A stretch of DNA of 64,000 nt from Cladobotryum mycophilum. Its lineage: Eukaryota; Ascomycota; Sordariomycetes; Hypocreales; Hypocreaceae. Positions within the stretch are counted from its first letter, which is position 1. Every line of letters begins with the position of its first letter. The stretch is taken from positions 2,356,001-2,420,000 of the forward strand of contig JAVFKD010000004.1 in assembly GCA_036429605.1 (NCBI GenBank), given 5' to 3'. The notes under the pieces were generated by a model. It was not told the DNA's origin, ran no database searches, and saw nothing but the letters and a program-made list of their open reading frames with translations. Positions 43,563-54,813 of this stretch are shown in pieces. A program made the translations under genes and the position numbers.

Positions 43563-44458
43563 TCATAAGTCATCCAACTTCTTATTTTGTACCCGCAGCA
43601 CGGCCTTGTGCCTCTTTGTATGGTACTTGACATCATCTGGATACAAGGGATTCCATACGGTATCACAAATCTTGCACTCAGAGAATGCTGCCTGGGCGGA
43701 TATGTTCAGTGTGGTCTGTACTGTGGGCGATGCCTTTGCTTTCGGTAACCCTTTTCGTTTCGCCTCTTGCCCTCTCATCAGAGTCCCCCGCCGAAGATCG
43801 CGATCGTCGCCTGTCACCGATGAAGCTTGAGAGATTGACCTTCCGCCACTCCCAGCATCTTCACTGTTATCCTCACTTTTTTCATCATCATGCGCTTCCT
43901 CATCAGAGGCATCTGTCGCATCGCTCAGCACGCCAACTGCCCGAATCTTCAAAAGACGCGGCTTCCTCTTTTTGCGTATTTCCCCCGCCGACAATATTGG
44001 AGATATTGGCTCCTCCGGAAGTGCGTCTGCTGGCTGTGGAGGCGATGAAAGCTGGGGCTTCGATGCAGCGGGTTTGAAGTAACTCAGGATCGAACCCTTC
44101 TTGGTATTTGCTTCCTCCTGGTTGACCGTTGCTGGTGAGTCTGGTTTCGCTTCTGGTTCCTGTTCAATCGGTGTGGATTTCGATGTGTCGCTATCGTGAT
44201 TGCTACTTGAAGTCTCTTGAGCTCCCGAGTCTCTTTCCGACCCCTTTTCTGAAAATCTTTGTTTCTTTGACGGTGGCTCGCTGATTATCTCGGGCGTAGC
44301 GGTTCGTCTACCATATGTTCGCAGTGTCTTCTCGCGTGTTCGTAGACGCTGATATAATCCAGGTTTTGTTCTAAAAAATATTAGCTTTTTCAACATTTAG
44401 AGTTTCCGCAAGACATGATGGCAACATACATGGAATATTCTGGGGATGAGTTTACCAT
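43563..44458 (-). CDS. Eco1/ESCO-type zinc-finger protein lacking the acetyltransferase domain
   Basis: Exons 44458-44430 and 44370-43563 give 278 aa; the 59-bp intron lies after MVNSSPEYS. The start was chosen because a GTATGT donor and TTTTTTAG acceptor join the short exon in phase to TKPGLYQRLRTREKTLRTYG. Residues 40-110 are Ser/Glu-rich. GSILSYFKP resembles a PCNA-binding box. The C-terminal 45 residues (QTTLNISAQAAFSECKICD, then YHTKRH) match the C2H2 finger that precedes the acetyltransferase in Eco1/ESCO cohesin acetyltransferases. Here the protein ends 11 residues after KRHKAVL, and no acetyltransferase follows downstream. Likely nuclear and replication-linked by inference; ACGCG boxes upstream support this. 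Confidence 0.82.
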
Positions 44459-44986
44459 GTTGGAAGCTATCCAACTGGTTGATGTGATCCAAGATTGGCT
44501 CACGTGAACGGGAAACGAGTTTCGGTTCCAATAGATCGATTAATGACAGTATTAACACAATGAATCGAAAGAGAGAGAAAAGCGCAATTAAAAATAGTAC
44601 ATTAATATGACGGCTGTAGAAGTTTATACAGTCAGACTTGACGTTCTGACATTCGTAGTGATTTAGATGGCGAGACGTAAGGGTTAGAGACACGCCCCAC
44701 GTCGTGGACGCGGTGGGACGCGACTAATGCACTTTACGCGCTCGCGCAGTCACATGGTTGAAGTGGGAGAGAGAGCTGCTATTCTTGGCTTTTGGGGAAG
44801 CTCGAAACATTTATATTCCAACATTCATCATTTGACAATTATTACTTGAACACGCTCTAATGGCAAAAGGTAAAGCTATCGATTATACTATAGCATAAAG
44901 TAAACCAATACTCTACATAATGGGTCGTGATGACTTCATCTCGACTAAGTGTTTCATCCAAACGTGCTATGCAAACTTACGTAGTA
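44459..44986 (-). promoter_or_regulatory. Upstream region of the Eco1-type finger gene
   Basis: Contains three ACGCG motifs at 44708-44712, 44718-44722 and 44736-44740, about 250-280 bp before the start codon, next to a CCACGTCGTGG palindrome. The ACGCG core is the MBF (MCB) site of G1/S genes in fungi. The other flank is the 3' end of VMA12, so the motifs most likely serve this gene. Confidence 0.5.
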
Positions 44987-45905
44987 CTACGAAACTACAA
45001 TGCCCTCTGATGGCGCTATATTTCTCTTCCTCACCGTTCCATCATTGTCATCATGGTTTTTGTCTTGTAGCAAGACCGTCTTCTCATCGTCAACGCTCTC
45101 ATCATCCTGACCTACCACCCATGTCTTGACCACCTGCTTGATCTCCTTGACAGCAGATTGCCTCTGCTTCGCTTGATCCAATCTCCACATGTAGCCCGAA
45201 TAGACTGCCACCTCGGCAATTGCCACGACAATGCTGCCGCCCATGGTCAAAAACAGCCTTGATGGCAGGCTCCACCACCGTCCAACGATCCAGAGTGTAG
45301 CTGCCACGCCAACAATGCTGACGAGGAAGTTGATGATGAGCATGACTTGTCGATGAATCTCATTGACTGTGACATCATCGTCGCCAATGTCTGCAGCATT
45401 GGAAGGGCGGTTGACCTCTGCAAAGGCCTGTGCGGCGTTGGGAAAGTGGCTCTGGAAGGTCTCGTAGACCGGCGGCGGGTTGATCATGCGTTCGTAGGAG
45501 CGGTTGTCTTCCTCACGGCGTAAACGAGCCATAAGAGCTTTGTATTCCTCTGACTGTTGATAAGAAACCACAGGTTAGTGATACCACAAGTGTTACTTGA
45601 TGAGTGCAGAGACGAACTGGTTCGGGTTTTGGTGGAGGTGGAGGGATGAAAACTCGAGACCCTTGAAGCAATTTCTCGAGGCTATATGATGTTGACGATG
45701 TGTCCGAAGCGTCGAGGCTCTTCCAAAGGTCGACAATCTGGCTGTGAGAGATGGGTTTGCCGACTACAGGTTCACTTAACGATGGTTCAGTCGTCGTCGA
45801 TGCCTGTCCTGGAGCTGTTTCGTCATTGTCGTCATCAGCTTTACGGTGTTCGTTAAGCTGGTGCAGACCGTCCACGATGGACGCTGTCATTGTAAGAAAG
45901 ACCAT
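44987..45905 (-). CDS. vma12: V-ATPase assembly factor Vma12 (Vph2/TMEM199 family)
   Basis: ER membrane protein that helps assemble the Vo sector of the vacuolar H+-ATPase, with Vma21 and Vma22 in yeast. Exons 45905-45618 and 45553-44987 give 284 aa (intron 64 bp, GTTCGT donor). The first ATG in frame gives MVFLTMTASIVDGL, as in fungal relatives. The diagnostic block PPPPPKPEP then SEEYKALMARLRREED spans the intron. Two helices follow, VMLIINFLVSIVGVAATLWI and MGGSIVVAIAEVAVYSGYMW, with a charged cytoplasmic tail. It is divergent from COQ1 across 749 bp. Confidence 0.93.
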
Positions 45906-46654
45906 GGCTAGGTAGTTCGTGTATGCAGAATCATCCACAAACACAATGTGAAATGTGGATGCTTCTTCTTAGCAGGATGGAGATGGTAGCTGTTGTCACG
46001 GCCACGATACGACATGAAGACAACCTGGAATGATAGGCATCACTGATTAGGGACAGGGGCTCCTCCAGCTTTCAATGGCGGGGCACTGTTCCCTGTAGCC
46101 CTGCCTGGGAGGCAAGGAGGGGTTGCGCCACAGTGACTTACAGCGAGTGATGGAGCCCTGGAGCTGTCGCACAGCGGCATGAGCACTAAAAGCCACCCAC
46201 CACCTCCGCCGGGGCATCCCGAGGCGTGGAAATCATGGCCAATGACCAGCGCTCAATTCGTATCGGGTGGTGCGGAATTGCAGGTGGATTCCTTGCATCT
46301 GATCCGCCAATTGTTTATCATTCGCTGCAGCTTTTGCGGGCTGCAAAAAAATGTTTCAAAACGGACGCACCAATTTTTGAAAAACAAAGCTGACTGACGA
46401 CTTTGGCTGTTTGCTTTTGAGCCTCCCTCGTCATAGAAAGAGAGTGAGAAATTTTTGAGGGAAAAATTCCTACAAAGCATTATTGCGCGACTAAATTATT
46501 CCCCCCAGTCGCTTCGACCCCACCAATCCGCTCTCATTATCGCAATCTTTTTTCTTTGGCCATTGCAAAAAAATCACCAACTCCAGAGAGAGAGAGCTTC
46601 CCTCGTGGTAGTTGCTTTACCACCCACACAGCTATTTTATCCATCATATCACAC
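45906..46654. promoter_or_regulatory. Divergent upstream region of VMA12 and COQ1
   Basis: No gene inside. Purine-rich stretch near 46425-46450 and A-run at 46566-46571. No assignable factor site. Confidence 0.45.
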
Positions 46655-48069
46655 ATGAAGCTCCGCACGACGAGAGCCTCGGCGGCCCTGCGTGATGTTG
46701 TCATCGGCAGGGCCACGCCTCAAACAACATGCATTCTATGCAATCACACCATCACCAACACCTGGGGACCCTCGAGGTTACAGCAGCGTGCGAGCATACA
46801 CTCAAGCTCGAGGAGGGATTCCGCATGGGCCGCCGCCGTCCAGGTCGCCACCAGCGTGGTAGGAAACGTTGCGAAGCGAGCTGCAAAGGATACAATGACC
46901 ATTGACCCTCTCCGGGCTGTCGCAAAGGAGATGAAGTTCCTCACGGGCAACATGCGCAAGCTGCTGGGTTCCGGACACCCCGCCCTCGACCGAGTTGCGA
47001 AATACTACACCCAGTCCGAGGGAAAACATGTGCGACCCCTCATTGTCCTGCTCATGTCCAGGGCGACACACCTCTGCCCCAAGAACCCTCGCTATATCGA
47101 CCCAGAAACGGCCAGAGGCATTGACTCGGCAATATCACCAGCTCAGATCTTGAGTGATGTCAACCCCATGGCCAATATCGAAACCGAGCTTCCGGAACCG
47201 GGCTCCTTGGATATACTACCTAGCCAACGACGACTGGCAGAGATTACAGAACTAATTCATACCGCATCACTTCTACACGACGATGTCATTGATCACTCCG
47301 TATCAAGACGTGGTGCGCCTTCCGCAAACCTCGAGTTCGGCAACAAGATGGCCGTCTTAGCCGGAGATTTCCTTCTAGGCCGAGCTTCCGTAGCCCTCGC
47401 ACGACTGCGCAACGCCGAGGTTGTCGAGCTTTTAGCTACCGTCATCGCCAACCTCGTCGAGGGCGAATTCATGCAGCTAAAGAACACGGAGCGCGACGAG
47501 CGAAGCCCCAAGTGGTCAGAAGAGACGCTGAGCTATTACCTGCAAAAGACATATCTCAAGACGGCAAGTCTCATCTCAAAGTCATGCCGAGCAGCAGCTT
47601 TACTCGGCAATGCCGACAGCACAACGGTGGAATCCGCATACCTGTACGGAAGAAATCTGGGGCTCGCATTCCAGCTCGTGGATGACATGCTGGATTTCAC
47701 TCAGTCAGGAAAGGACCTCGGCAAGCCTGCTGGCGCCGATCTGGAGCTTGGGTTAGCTACTGCGCCCCTTTTATTTGCTTGGAAGCAGATGCCTGAACTG
47801 GGCTCCTTGGTTGGACGCAAGTTTGCCCAAGAAGGCGATGTTGAAAGGGTAAATAGCCAACCATCTTGGGTTCCATTACCCCTTACCACATGCTAATGTA
47901 ATCACAGGCCCGCAAGCTCGTCCTACAAAGCGACGGAATCGAACAGACCCGAGCCCTCGCTCACGACTACGCCGAAAAGGCCATTGCCGCTCTCGCAGAC
48001 TTCCCTGACAGCGAGGCCAAGGACGGTTTAATCGACATGGCTCACAAGACCATCAAGCGTCAAAAGTAA
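46655..48069 (+). CDS. coq1: Polyprenyl diphosphate synthase of ubiquinone synthesis (Coq1)
   Basis: Mitochondrial trans-prenyltransferase that builds the coenzyme Q side chain. Exons 46655-47848 and 47908-48069 give 451 aa. The first 60 residues are Arg/Ser/Ala-rich with few acids (MKLRTTRASAALRDVVIGRA), a mitochondrial targeting sequence. The first Asp-rich motif is LLHDDVIDHS with nearby RRGAPSAN. The second is FQLVDDMLDFTQS. GKHVRPLIVLL near residue 130 is the usual substrate-binding Arg region. Chain length cannot be read from sequence. The short second exon carries the last 53 residues, ending IKRQK. Confidence 0.96.
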
Positions 48070-49124
48070 AAACCTCAACATCCCCCAACTCATACAGCAC
48101 GACACCAACAGAAAATCCAAAACAAACAAAATACACGAAATAAGAAGCGCCTCGAAGCTTCGTATATGTACGATTATGACGACCAAAACACCCCATTCTA
48201 AATATACGTGGCTAGAAGCTAGGGGAGTCCAAAAGAGAAGGGGGAGAAAGAAGAGTGAACTCCGATTTTTTTTCGTTATTTTTTGCATGAGATGACAAAA
48301 AGAAAGAAAAAAAGGACTGGGAAAACATTATATATCCATATACATGAAATAGAAGGGCGGCGCAGGCGGCATGCTGGCTGAGACCAAAATTCCAGAAGAA
48401 GAAGGGAGAAGGAATCGGGAGTCGAGAGTCGAGAGTTGAGAGTTGGGAGTGGAGGAAACGGAGGGTATAGACATCACAAAACCGCTCAATCTGAGAAATC
48501 CTATTCGCTCATGAAGACGAATTATCATTCCCTTATTCGTGATGTTAACCTCGTTACGAACATTGCTCGACCTTCCTTGAGAAGAAAGGAAGAGAGAGAG
48601 AAAGGAAGAGAGAAAGAAAGAAGGGAAGAGAGAGAGAAAGAAAGAAAGAAAGAAAGAGAGAAAGAAAGAAAGAAAGGCACGGCACAGAAATGCAGTATTA
48701 GTCAAGATTCTTGGCCCACCCAATAATTCGAGCATCATCCTTGATCCTACGACAAGAAGGATTGCACAAGACGGCTCGTCATGCATGCCTTATACCGTAT
48801 GACGAACGGTAATCTATTCCAAATTCTACATCACAAACCGTTTTCATGTCTCACGGCACATCATCTTTAAGTGAATTGTTCACTACCTAGGTAGTAGTAA
48901 TATGCAATGTTCATTCGTATAAGCACACACCTCCCTTGAGTCATTCGAACGAAACGGGCATACATATATCCCAATAAGTAAAACTCCGAGACCATGATAT
49001 CCGCAGTACCTTCCCCAGAGCAGTATTGCGGCATAGCATAGCTTGTACATATACCAGACATCCCTGGCATATACATATGGATATGTACTAGGGGCCATCA
49101 ACAGGATTGAAGACGTACAGAATA
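48070..49124. other. Convergent 3' flanks with purine microsatellite
   Basis: No gene seen. Low-complexity GAAA sequence at 48578-48676; the long ORFs here are products of that repeat. Confidence 0.5.
48578..48676 (+). repeat. GAAA/GA-rich microsatellite
   Basis: About 100 bp of imperfect GAAA and GA units. Confidence 0.9.
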
Positions 49125-49756
49125 TCATCTAACGTATTGCCTAACCCTAGCCGCATCCTCCTCGTTTCTGCCCATCTTTCGGATCCTCCCACCATTAATC
49201 TGATTCTTCGAGCCCCGCATCTCGGCCCCGTCTCCCGAGATCATTACCATGTCACGCCACTCGCCGTCCATGCCAGGATGGACGGGGACCTTGGTATTCC
49301 CGTAATGAACCACCTCTAGCCCGTTGACCTGAACGCCACTGCCTTCCTTTATGCAGTTGCGATAAAGAAAGGACCCCTCGGGGGCTCCAATCCGTATTCC
49401 GCTTCGCTCCCACACATTACGACAATGCCGTTGATTTGGTCCACCCCGACGCCTGCGTGACAGCCGACATAACGGCCCGTGGTGTGCCGCTCGTCCGTAT
49501 TCCGATTCGAAGATGGGAGACGTCTCGTGAAGTAACCTGGCTCTGCCGAGGATGTATAGCCATTCATTTGTGTATTGCCCCATGGGGGTGTCAACGTGTA
49601 TTCTCGCAGGGACTGGGGGCCGGGGTCGGGATGGCGTCCCGTCGTCATGGTCGAATCCACGTTGGATCTGGAAGACCTGGGAGTGGTTCGGATTGTCTCA
49701 ATCTCCTCAAATAAGGAATGATTAAGCGAGCCTATCGACTTTTTGCCAGACGACAT
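49125..49756 (-). CDS. Hypothetical soluble protein, about 210 aa (one-base frame break)
   Basis: ATG at 49756 begins MSSGKKSIGSLNHSLFEEIE. The frame stays protein-like to GLEPP, then is lost. An extra C in the run at 49380-49384 (G5 on plus) moves it into EGSFLYRNCIKEGSGVQVNG and on to a stop at 49125, giving exactly 211 codons. The N-terminal third is Ser/Thr/Arg-rich and probably disordered. The rest has Gly/Asn-spaced hydrophobic segments (for example MVMISGDGAEMRGSKNQING), suggesting short beta strands. No known domain recognised, and no signal or membrane segment. Function unknown. Confidence 0.55.
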
Positions 49757-51250
49757 GATGAATTGGTTTCGGTGTGAGATGTGCGGCAGCAACAGCAGGG
49801 CTTTCTGAGTGTTGGGTGTTTCTTGGGCTGGAAGGGAAGTCAATGGTGGTAGGCAGGTAGGGGGGCGACACGGCACAAGGGCTCTGGTGTGGGAAGTCAC
49901 CCCCAAATACAGGATTTCGGTTTGCCATGAGGAGATTACTTCATCTACTCGCCCACATGAGGCGGCCCATTAGCTGTCCAAGTCCTGGCAACATGGTTTG
50001 GCGGGTTGGTCCTCTTAGGTGCCATCGACCCCTTCGTCCACCACCAGGCCAGCAATCAGAGCTCTGCTTTTATAGACGCGGAGGTGGAACTCATCACCAT
50101 GCATATGAACGGGCCAACGCAACGGACGCTAGCCAATCCCCTGCTGTACATTCCAGTCATGATTGAGCGGGCCGGTGACTTGTGACAGCGCTTGCAGACT
50201 GCATGCATCCCTTTAGCCTTTGGGAAAAGAAGTGATGCTTCCCCGGCTAGTGGCGTGAGAAGAGACAAGAGGCCACAAAGGCTGGCAGCCTGGTTTCGTT
50301 ATGGTCCGCGGCCGCTTGCTTGATGCAAGTTGGGGATGGGCAGCATCAAGGAAAAAGGCGTCAAGATTAAGGATGGCAGGCATACCAAGGTTACAGTAAT
50401 GAATGGATATCATTGAAGGGCGTGTCAAGCCGTTAACAGTTATGTGAATGAAAATCACGAATAGCCAAGGTCAGGCTTCTTTGTACTGTCGGCTGGGGGA
50501 GACCTGTGTGAGACAGCAGCCGGCGCTGGTTGGAGCCTGATCGTTCACCCAGAGGATGGGGCTGGGCGTCCTCCATGAAAAGATTCAGCTGAAAAAAGGG
50601 AAGGGGATCCTTGAGGTCACCAATCAGCATATTATTGTATCACTGCTGTTGCCGGTAGAACAGGTTGACGCCTTGGCTGTTCTGAGAAAGGATTATGCCG
50701 GTTTGCAATAATGCTATCCCCAAGTACAGAGAGAGCTAATAAACGAACTACAAGGTAGATTAGCACTGGTCTCATAACACCTTGGGCTGCAAATGCAGAC
50801 AGATGAATAAGGAAGCGAGAAGACAGGAAATGGCCAGCCCAAGCAGGGGACAATTGCTGCAGTCGGGGGATCCGTCCAGAAAAGCCCACTTCCGCAAATC
50901 TGAAAGGCAGAGATCACGCTGGCAAGTTTATGCGTGCACAGAAATGTGTGTGCGTCAGATGAGGAACAGACCCCAGACAATGCAGCCTGTGTTGCACCTG
51001 TTGTGGTGTCTTAATTCCCATCCCAGTGGCCATTGCAGGCGACAGCTAGGTATTGTGGCATTGAACAAGTCGCAAGACACCTAACGGAGCCTGCTCCGAG
51101 GGTTAGCTACTCATGATCAAGGCGCCATCAAGAGTATTGTGACCATGCGGAACAATACACTTGTTTTGTTCCACAGTTTCCGGTCTCTCCATCAGATAAC
51201 GCGAATGGAAACAATCTCAAGAATCCAACTTGGGGAGATGGATCATGGAA

Positions 51251-51707
51251 GTCGTTGTCATTCCCCCGCATCCAGAGGTCCAGGTTAAGTCAATGCCACC
51301 CCTGTAAGAGCTCAGTGATGTTCCCCGGAAGATATCAAAGGCGTCAGTCAATACAGCTTGTTTCCTTCCCTTCATAAAAAGGCCATATAACGGAGGAAAG
51401 TTACTGGTTACTCCGAAGGCTCTTTTCATTATTGAATCGAGGAAGAGGACAACTTGTAATGATGAAAAGCTGTCTTGTCAAGGGCAGATGTCGCCACCAC
51501 CCCCACATCCACTGCAAAGGTTCAGGTTAAGTCAATGTCAGCCCTGTAAGAGATCAGCGATGATCCCTAGGCACGTTGAAGCCAGCTTGCTTTCTTCGTT
51601 TAACGGAGGAAAGTCACAGGGTACTCCGAAGATTCTTGTTATTATTGAATCGAGAACGAGGACGACTTGTGATGACGAGCTATGTCTTTTTTTGTCGAGG
51701 GGGTGGA
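51251..51707 (+). repeat. Tandem direct repeat, two diverged copies of about 220-235 bp
   Basis: Copy 1 is about 51251-51485 and copy 2 about 51488-51707. Shared blocks include CAGGTTAAGTCAATG (51281 and 51523), CCTGTAAGAG, a block starting ACGGAGGAAAGT, ACTCCGAAG and ATTATTGAATCGAG. The offset falls from 242 to 213 bp because copy 1 holds about 29 extra bases. No terminal features of a known element. Confidence 0.8.
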
Positions 51708-52397
51708 TTGAGGGGCACACTCAAGGTGGGGGGATTGCTGGTGTCATTACCGTAGGATATTTCGCATCATCATCATGTACGGTTCGACAGACCTCATCGG
51801 TTGAAACTGTTCATAAGTAATCCGTATCATGAACTATAGAGATTAAAGAAACGAGGTTGAGAATTTCATAATACTTCCTTCCCCTGAGAGCAAGACACCT
51901 CATCATGGCCACTTGCCCACTTTCTCTCCTCGCTCCTGGCTTCTTGGCTTCTTGGCTCCTTGGCTTGGCTCCTTCCGCGCTACTCCCATCCCATCCCCCC
52001 ATCTCCACCCGCCACATTCTAGTTCTGGAAATCTCCCAAGTGTGGCTTAGTTCTCCGACCTCCGGACACCCCAGCCCCACCCGCCTGTAGCCGTCCGATC
52101 CTTGAATTCTCTGCCCGCCCGCCCCAAACCAATTCAATAATACACCGTTCTTCTTTGAATTCGTGTTACTCGATTGTTACTCGATGACAACCTCTGATTG
52201 GCTGCCCTTCCATTCAATATTGGCCCCCTTTATTTGGACCCTTGTTTTTTCTCGTTCTTTCTTCTTCCGGATATCGGGTCTGTCCGATGCATTTGGGCCC
52301 GTTCCTACCCCCCACCGCTTAGGGGATCTTCATGATAGCTTCATTTTCCTTTTTGCCGCTTTCTCTGTCTTAAATCTTGAAAAAATTTTGCTGCTAG

Positions 52398-52617
52398 ATA
52401 AGATCATACCGGATAAGGGACGCTGATCAATGATAAGCGTTGCGATCAAACGTACTAGATATCTAGACAAAACCATCCCAGAAATCAACCATCCCCCAGA
52501 AAAGTATGCATCGGCATCTGTATGTACGTCAGCTCTCCTTCATCGCCTAACCCAGACTAAGCCCCCTCCTCTCCTTATCAGGTCCATGGCCGGCCCCATC
52601 GTGTTCCCCAAGATAAG
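52398..52617 (+). promoter_or_regulatory. Cluster of five GATAAG motifs
   Basis: GATAAG at 52398-52403, 52413-52418, 52433-52438 and 52612-52617, and its reverse CTTATC at 52574-52579. This is the core site of AreA/NIT2 nitrogen regulators, and the next gene is allantoinase. Confidence 0.6.
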
Positions 52618-52929
52618 CCCTCCGCCACTATCCGCAAAGGTCTAGTCTAGTCCATTCCATCAGCCCAACCCAACACTGCTGGCAAAATGATTCGGCTCCG
52701 GCCGACAAGCCGATAATTCTTCTTTTTTCCCCAAAATTAATACCGTCTTTCTCTTCCCTTTCTGTTTCTTTTCTATTTTTCGTAGACCATATATAGTCCC
52801 CTGTAGACTTGTCTCTCACTGCGTGCTTGCCCCTGAGTTCGGAAACCTCAAGTCCAAGACTCAAGTCCTTAGAGTTTCAACATCACCACCCACTCAGGAC
52901 CACACCCACCTAAGACCACACCCACCATC

Positions 52930-54566
52930 ATGACCGTCCCCAACACCTCGGACGTCGGCCCTCTCGCCGTCCTCGTCTCAACCCGCGCCGTCCTCACCCT
53001 CCCAGACAACTCACTCGTCCTCTCTCCCGCTACCATCGTTGTCTCGCCCCAGACTGGAAAGATCATTTCTGTTGTTCCCGCCGTACTGCCTCAGACCGAC
53101 TTCCCTCCCAGTGCCACTTATGTAGACCACTCTCCTAAGCTGCTGCTGCCGGGCCTCGTCGATGCTCACGTCCATCTCAACGAGCCTGGCCGTACTGAGT
53201 GGGAGGGTTTCTGGACCGGTACTCGCGCGGCGGCTAGTGGCGGTGTGACTACCGTCATTGACATGCCTCTCAATGCCATCCCGCCGACGACGACTATCCA
53301 AGGCTTCGAGGAGAAGCTCCAAGCGAGTATTGGCCAATGCTGGGTTGACGTTGGCTTTTACGGCGGCGTCATCCCAGGCAACGCGCATGAGCTGAAACCA
53401 CTCGTAGAAGCTGGCGTCAGAGGATTCAAAGGTTTCCTTATTGAATCTGGAGTAAGTTGGATCCACTGGGTGTGTAAAATGAAGTCATACTAACAGAAAT
53501 ATTGTAGGTTGATGAATTCCCTGCGGTTTCTGCTTTAGATGTAGCACTTGCCATGGAGACCCTCAAGGATGAACCCACCACACTCATGTTTCATGCTGAG
53601 ATGATTCCCCCCATCACGGCATCCGTTGGTGATGCTGTTCTGGTCTCAGATCCACCACTGGCTCCCAAAGGCGACCTCACCGCATACAGCACATTCCTCC
53701 AGTCTAGGCCCCCTTCATTCGAAACCTATGCAATCGAGGAAATCCTCGCTCACGCTCACATCGCACCATCGTTGCACTTGCACATTGTTCATCTCTCGGC
53801 CACCGATGCCATCCCCATCCTCAAGGCCGCCCGTCAAAGAGGCATCAACATCACAGCCGAGACATGCTTCCATTATTTGGGTCTCACAGCCGAAGAGATT
53901 GAGAAGGGTGACACTCGACACAAGTGCTGTCCTCCCATTCGGGAGTCCAAGAACCGTGATGGCCTGTGGGATGAGCTTGTGGCGGAGGATTCTTGCATCA
54001 AGACTGTCGTCTCTGACCATTCTCCTTGCACACCACAGTTGAAGCTTCTGCCCTCTCACCTTGAGCGACCTAAGCTTCCTCATCTCGACTCTGGTCTCGA
54101 TGTCGCAACACAAAAGGAAGAGCCGCTGAGAAAGAACATTAATCGTGGAGACTTCTTCGCAGCCTGGGGTGGCATATCGTCCGTCGGACTCGGCTTGCCT
54201 ATTCTCTACACAGCAGCCAGGCAGCGCTCCACAACATCCAAGGCGCCATCCATCACAGACATGGTCCGCCTCTGCTGTCAGGCCACAGCAGAGCAGGTCG
54301 GCCTCGCACACCGCAAGGGCTCCCTCAAAGAGGGCATGGACGCCGACATTTGCATCTTCGACGATGAAGAAATTTGGACCTTTACGCAGGGCGACATGCG
54401 CTGGAAGAACCGCTGCTCACCCTGGCAAGGTCACGAGTTCACCGGTCGGGTGAGGGAGACGTGGCTCCGCGGCAGAAAGGTGTTTGAGCTGGATACTGCC
54501 GGGGATGGGTTTATCGAAGGCAAGCCCTTTGGTGAGTCCATCACCGAGAAGAGGACAGCATTCTAA
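52930..54566 (+). CDS. dal1: Allantoinase
   Basis: Zinc amidohydrolase that opens allantoin to allantoate in purine catabolism. Exons 52930-53451 and 53508-54566 give 526 aa (intron 56 bp). Metal-binding features: DAHVHLNEPGRTEWEGF (first His pair), FKGF with the Lys that is carbamylated in the family, His in LMFHAEM and LHIVHLS, and Asp in VVSDHSPC. GVTTVIDMPLNAIPPTTT is the family signature. At about 526 residues it is slightly longer than bacterial enzymes, as usual in fungi. GATA motifs upstream suggest induction when preferred nitrogen is absent. Confidence 0.96.
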
Positions 54567-54813
54567 CAGATGGAGAGGATTGGGAAGGGCATTATGGCGC
54601 AATATTGGAGCAGCTTTGGGTTCATCAGGCATAGAGCGAGCGATTTTGATCAAGGAACAAGCAAATGGTTGATGTAATGAGATGGGAAAAAAGATAGATA
54701 CCTGTTATTTTGTATTTTGCAATAAAGATTTGATCTTACTTAATCAAATGTGTTGAGAGAAGAAAGAAATTAGAAATAATAACCTCCATTCGCCTTTGTA
54801 ATTTTGTGGATCG

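Larger units (their letters stand above)
49757..52929. other. Long intergenic region upstream of allantoinase
   Basis: 3.2 kb with no supported gene. It contains a diverged direct repeat (51251-51707) and a GATA-motif cluster (52398-52617). Short ORFs between 49.9 and 52.1 kb lack protein character. Confidence 0.5.

Noticed and set aside
48328..48786. ORFs over the GAAA repeat
   Set aside because: Products are pure repeat (Ser/Phe/Leu or Glu/Arg/Lys) with no conserved flanks.
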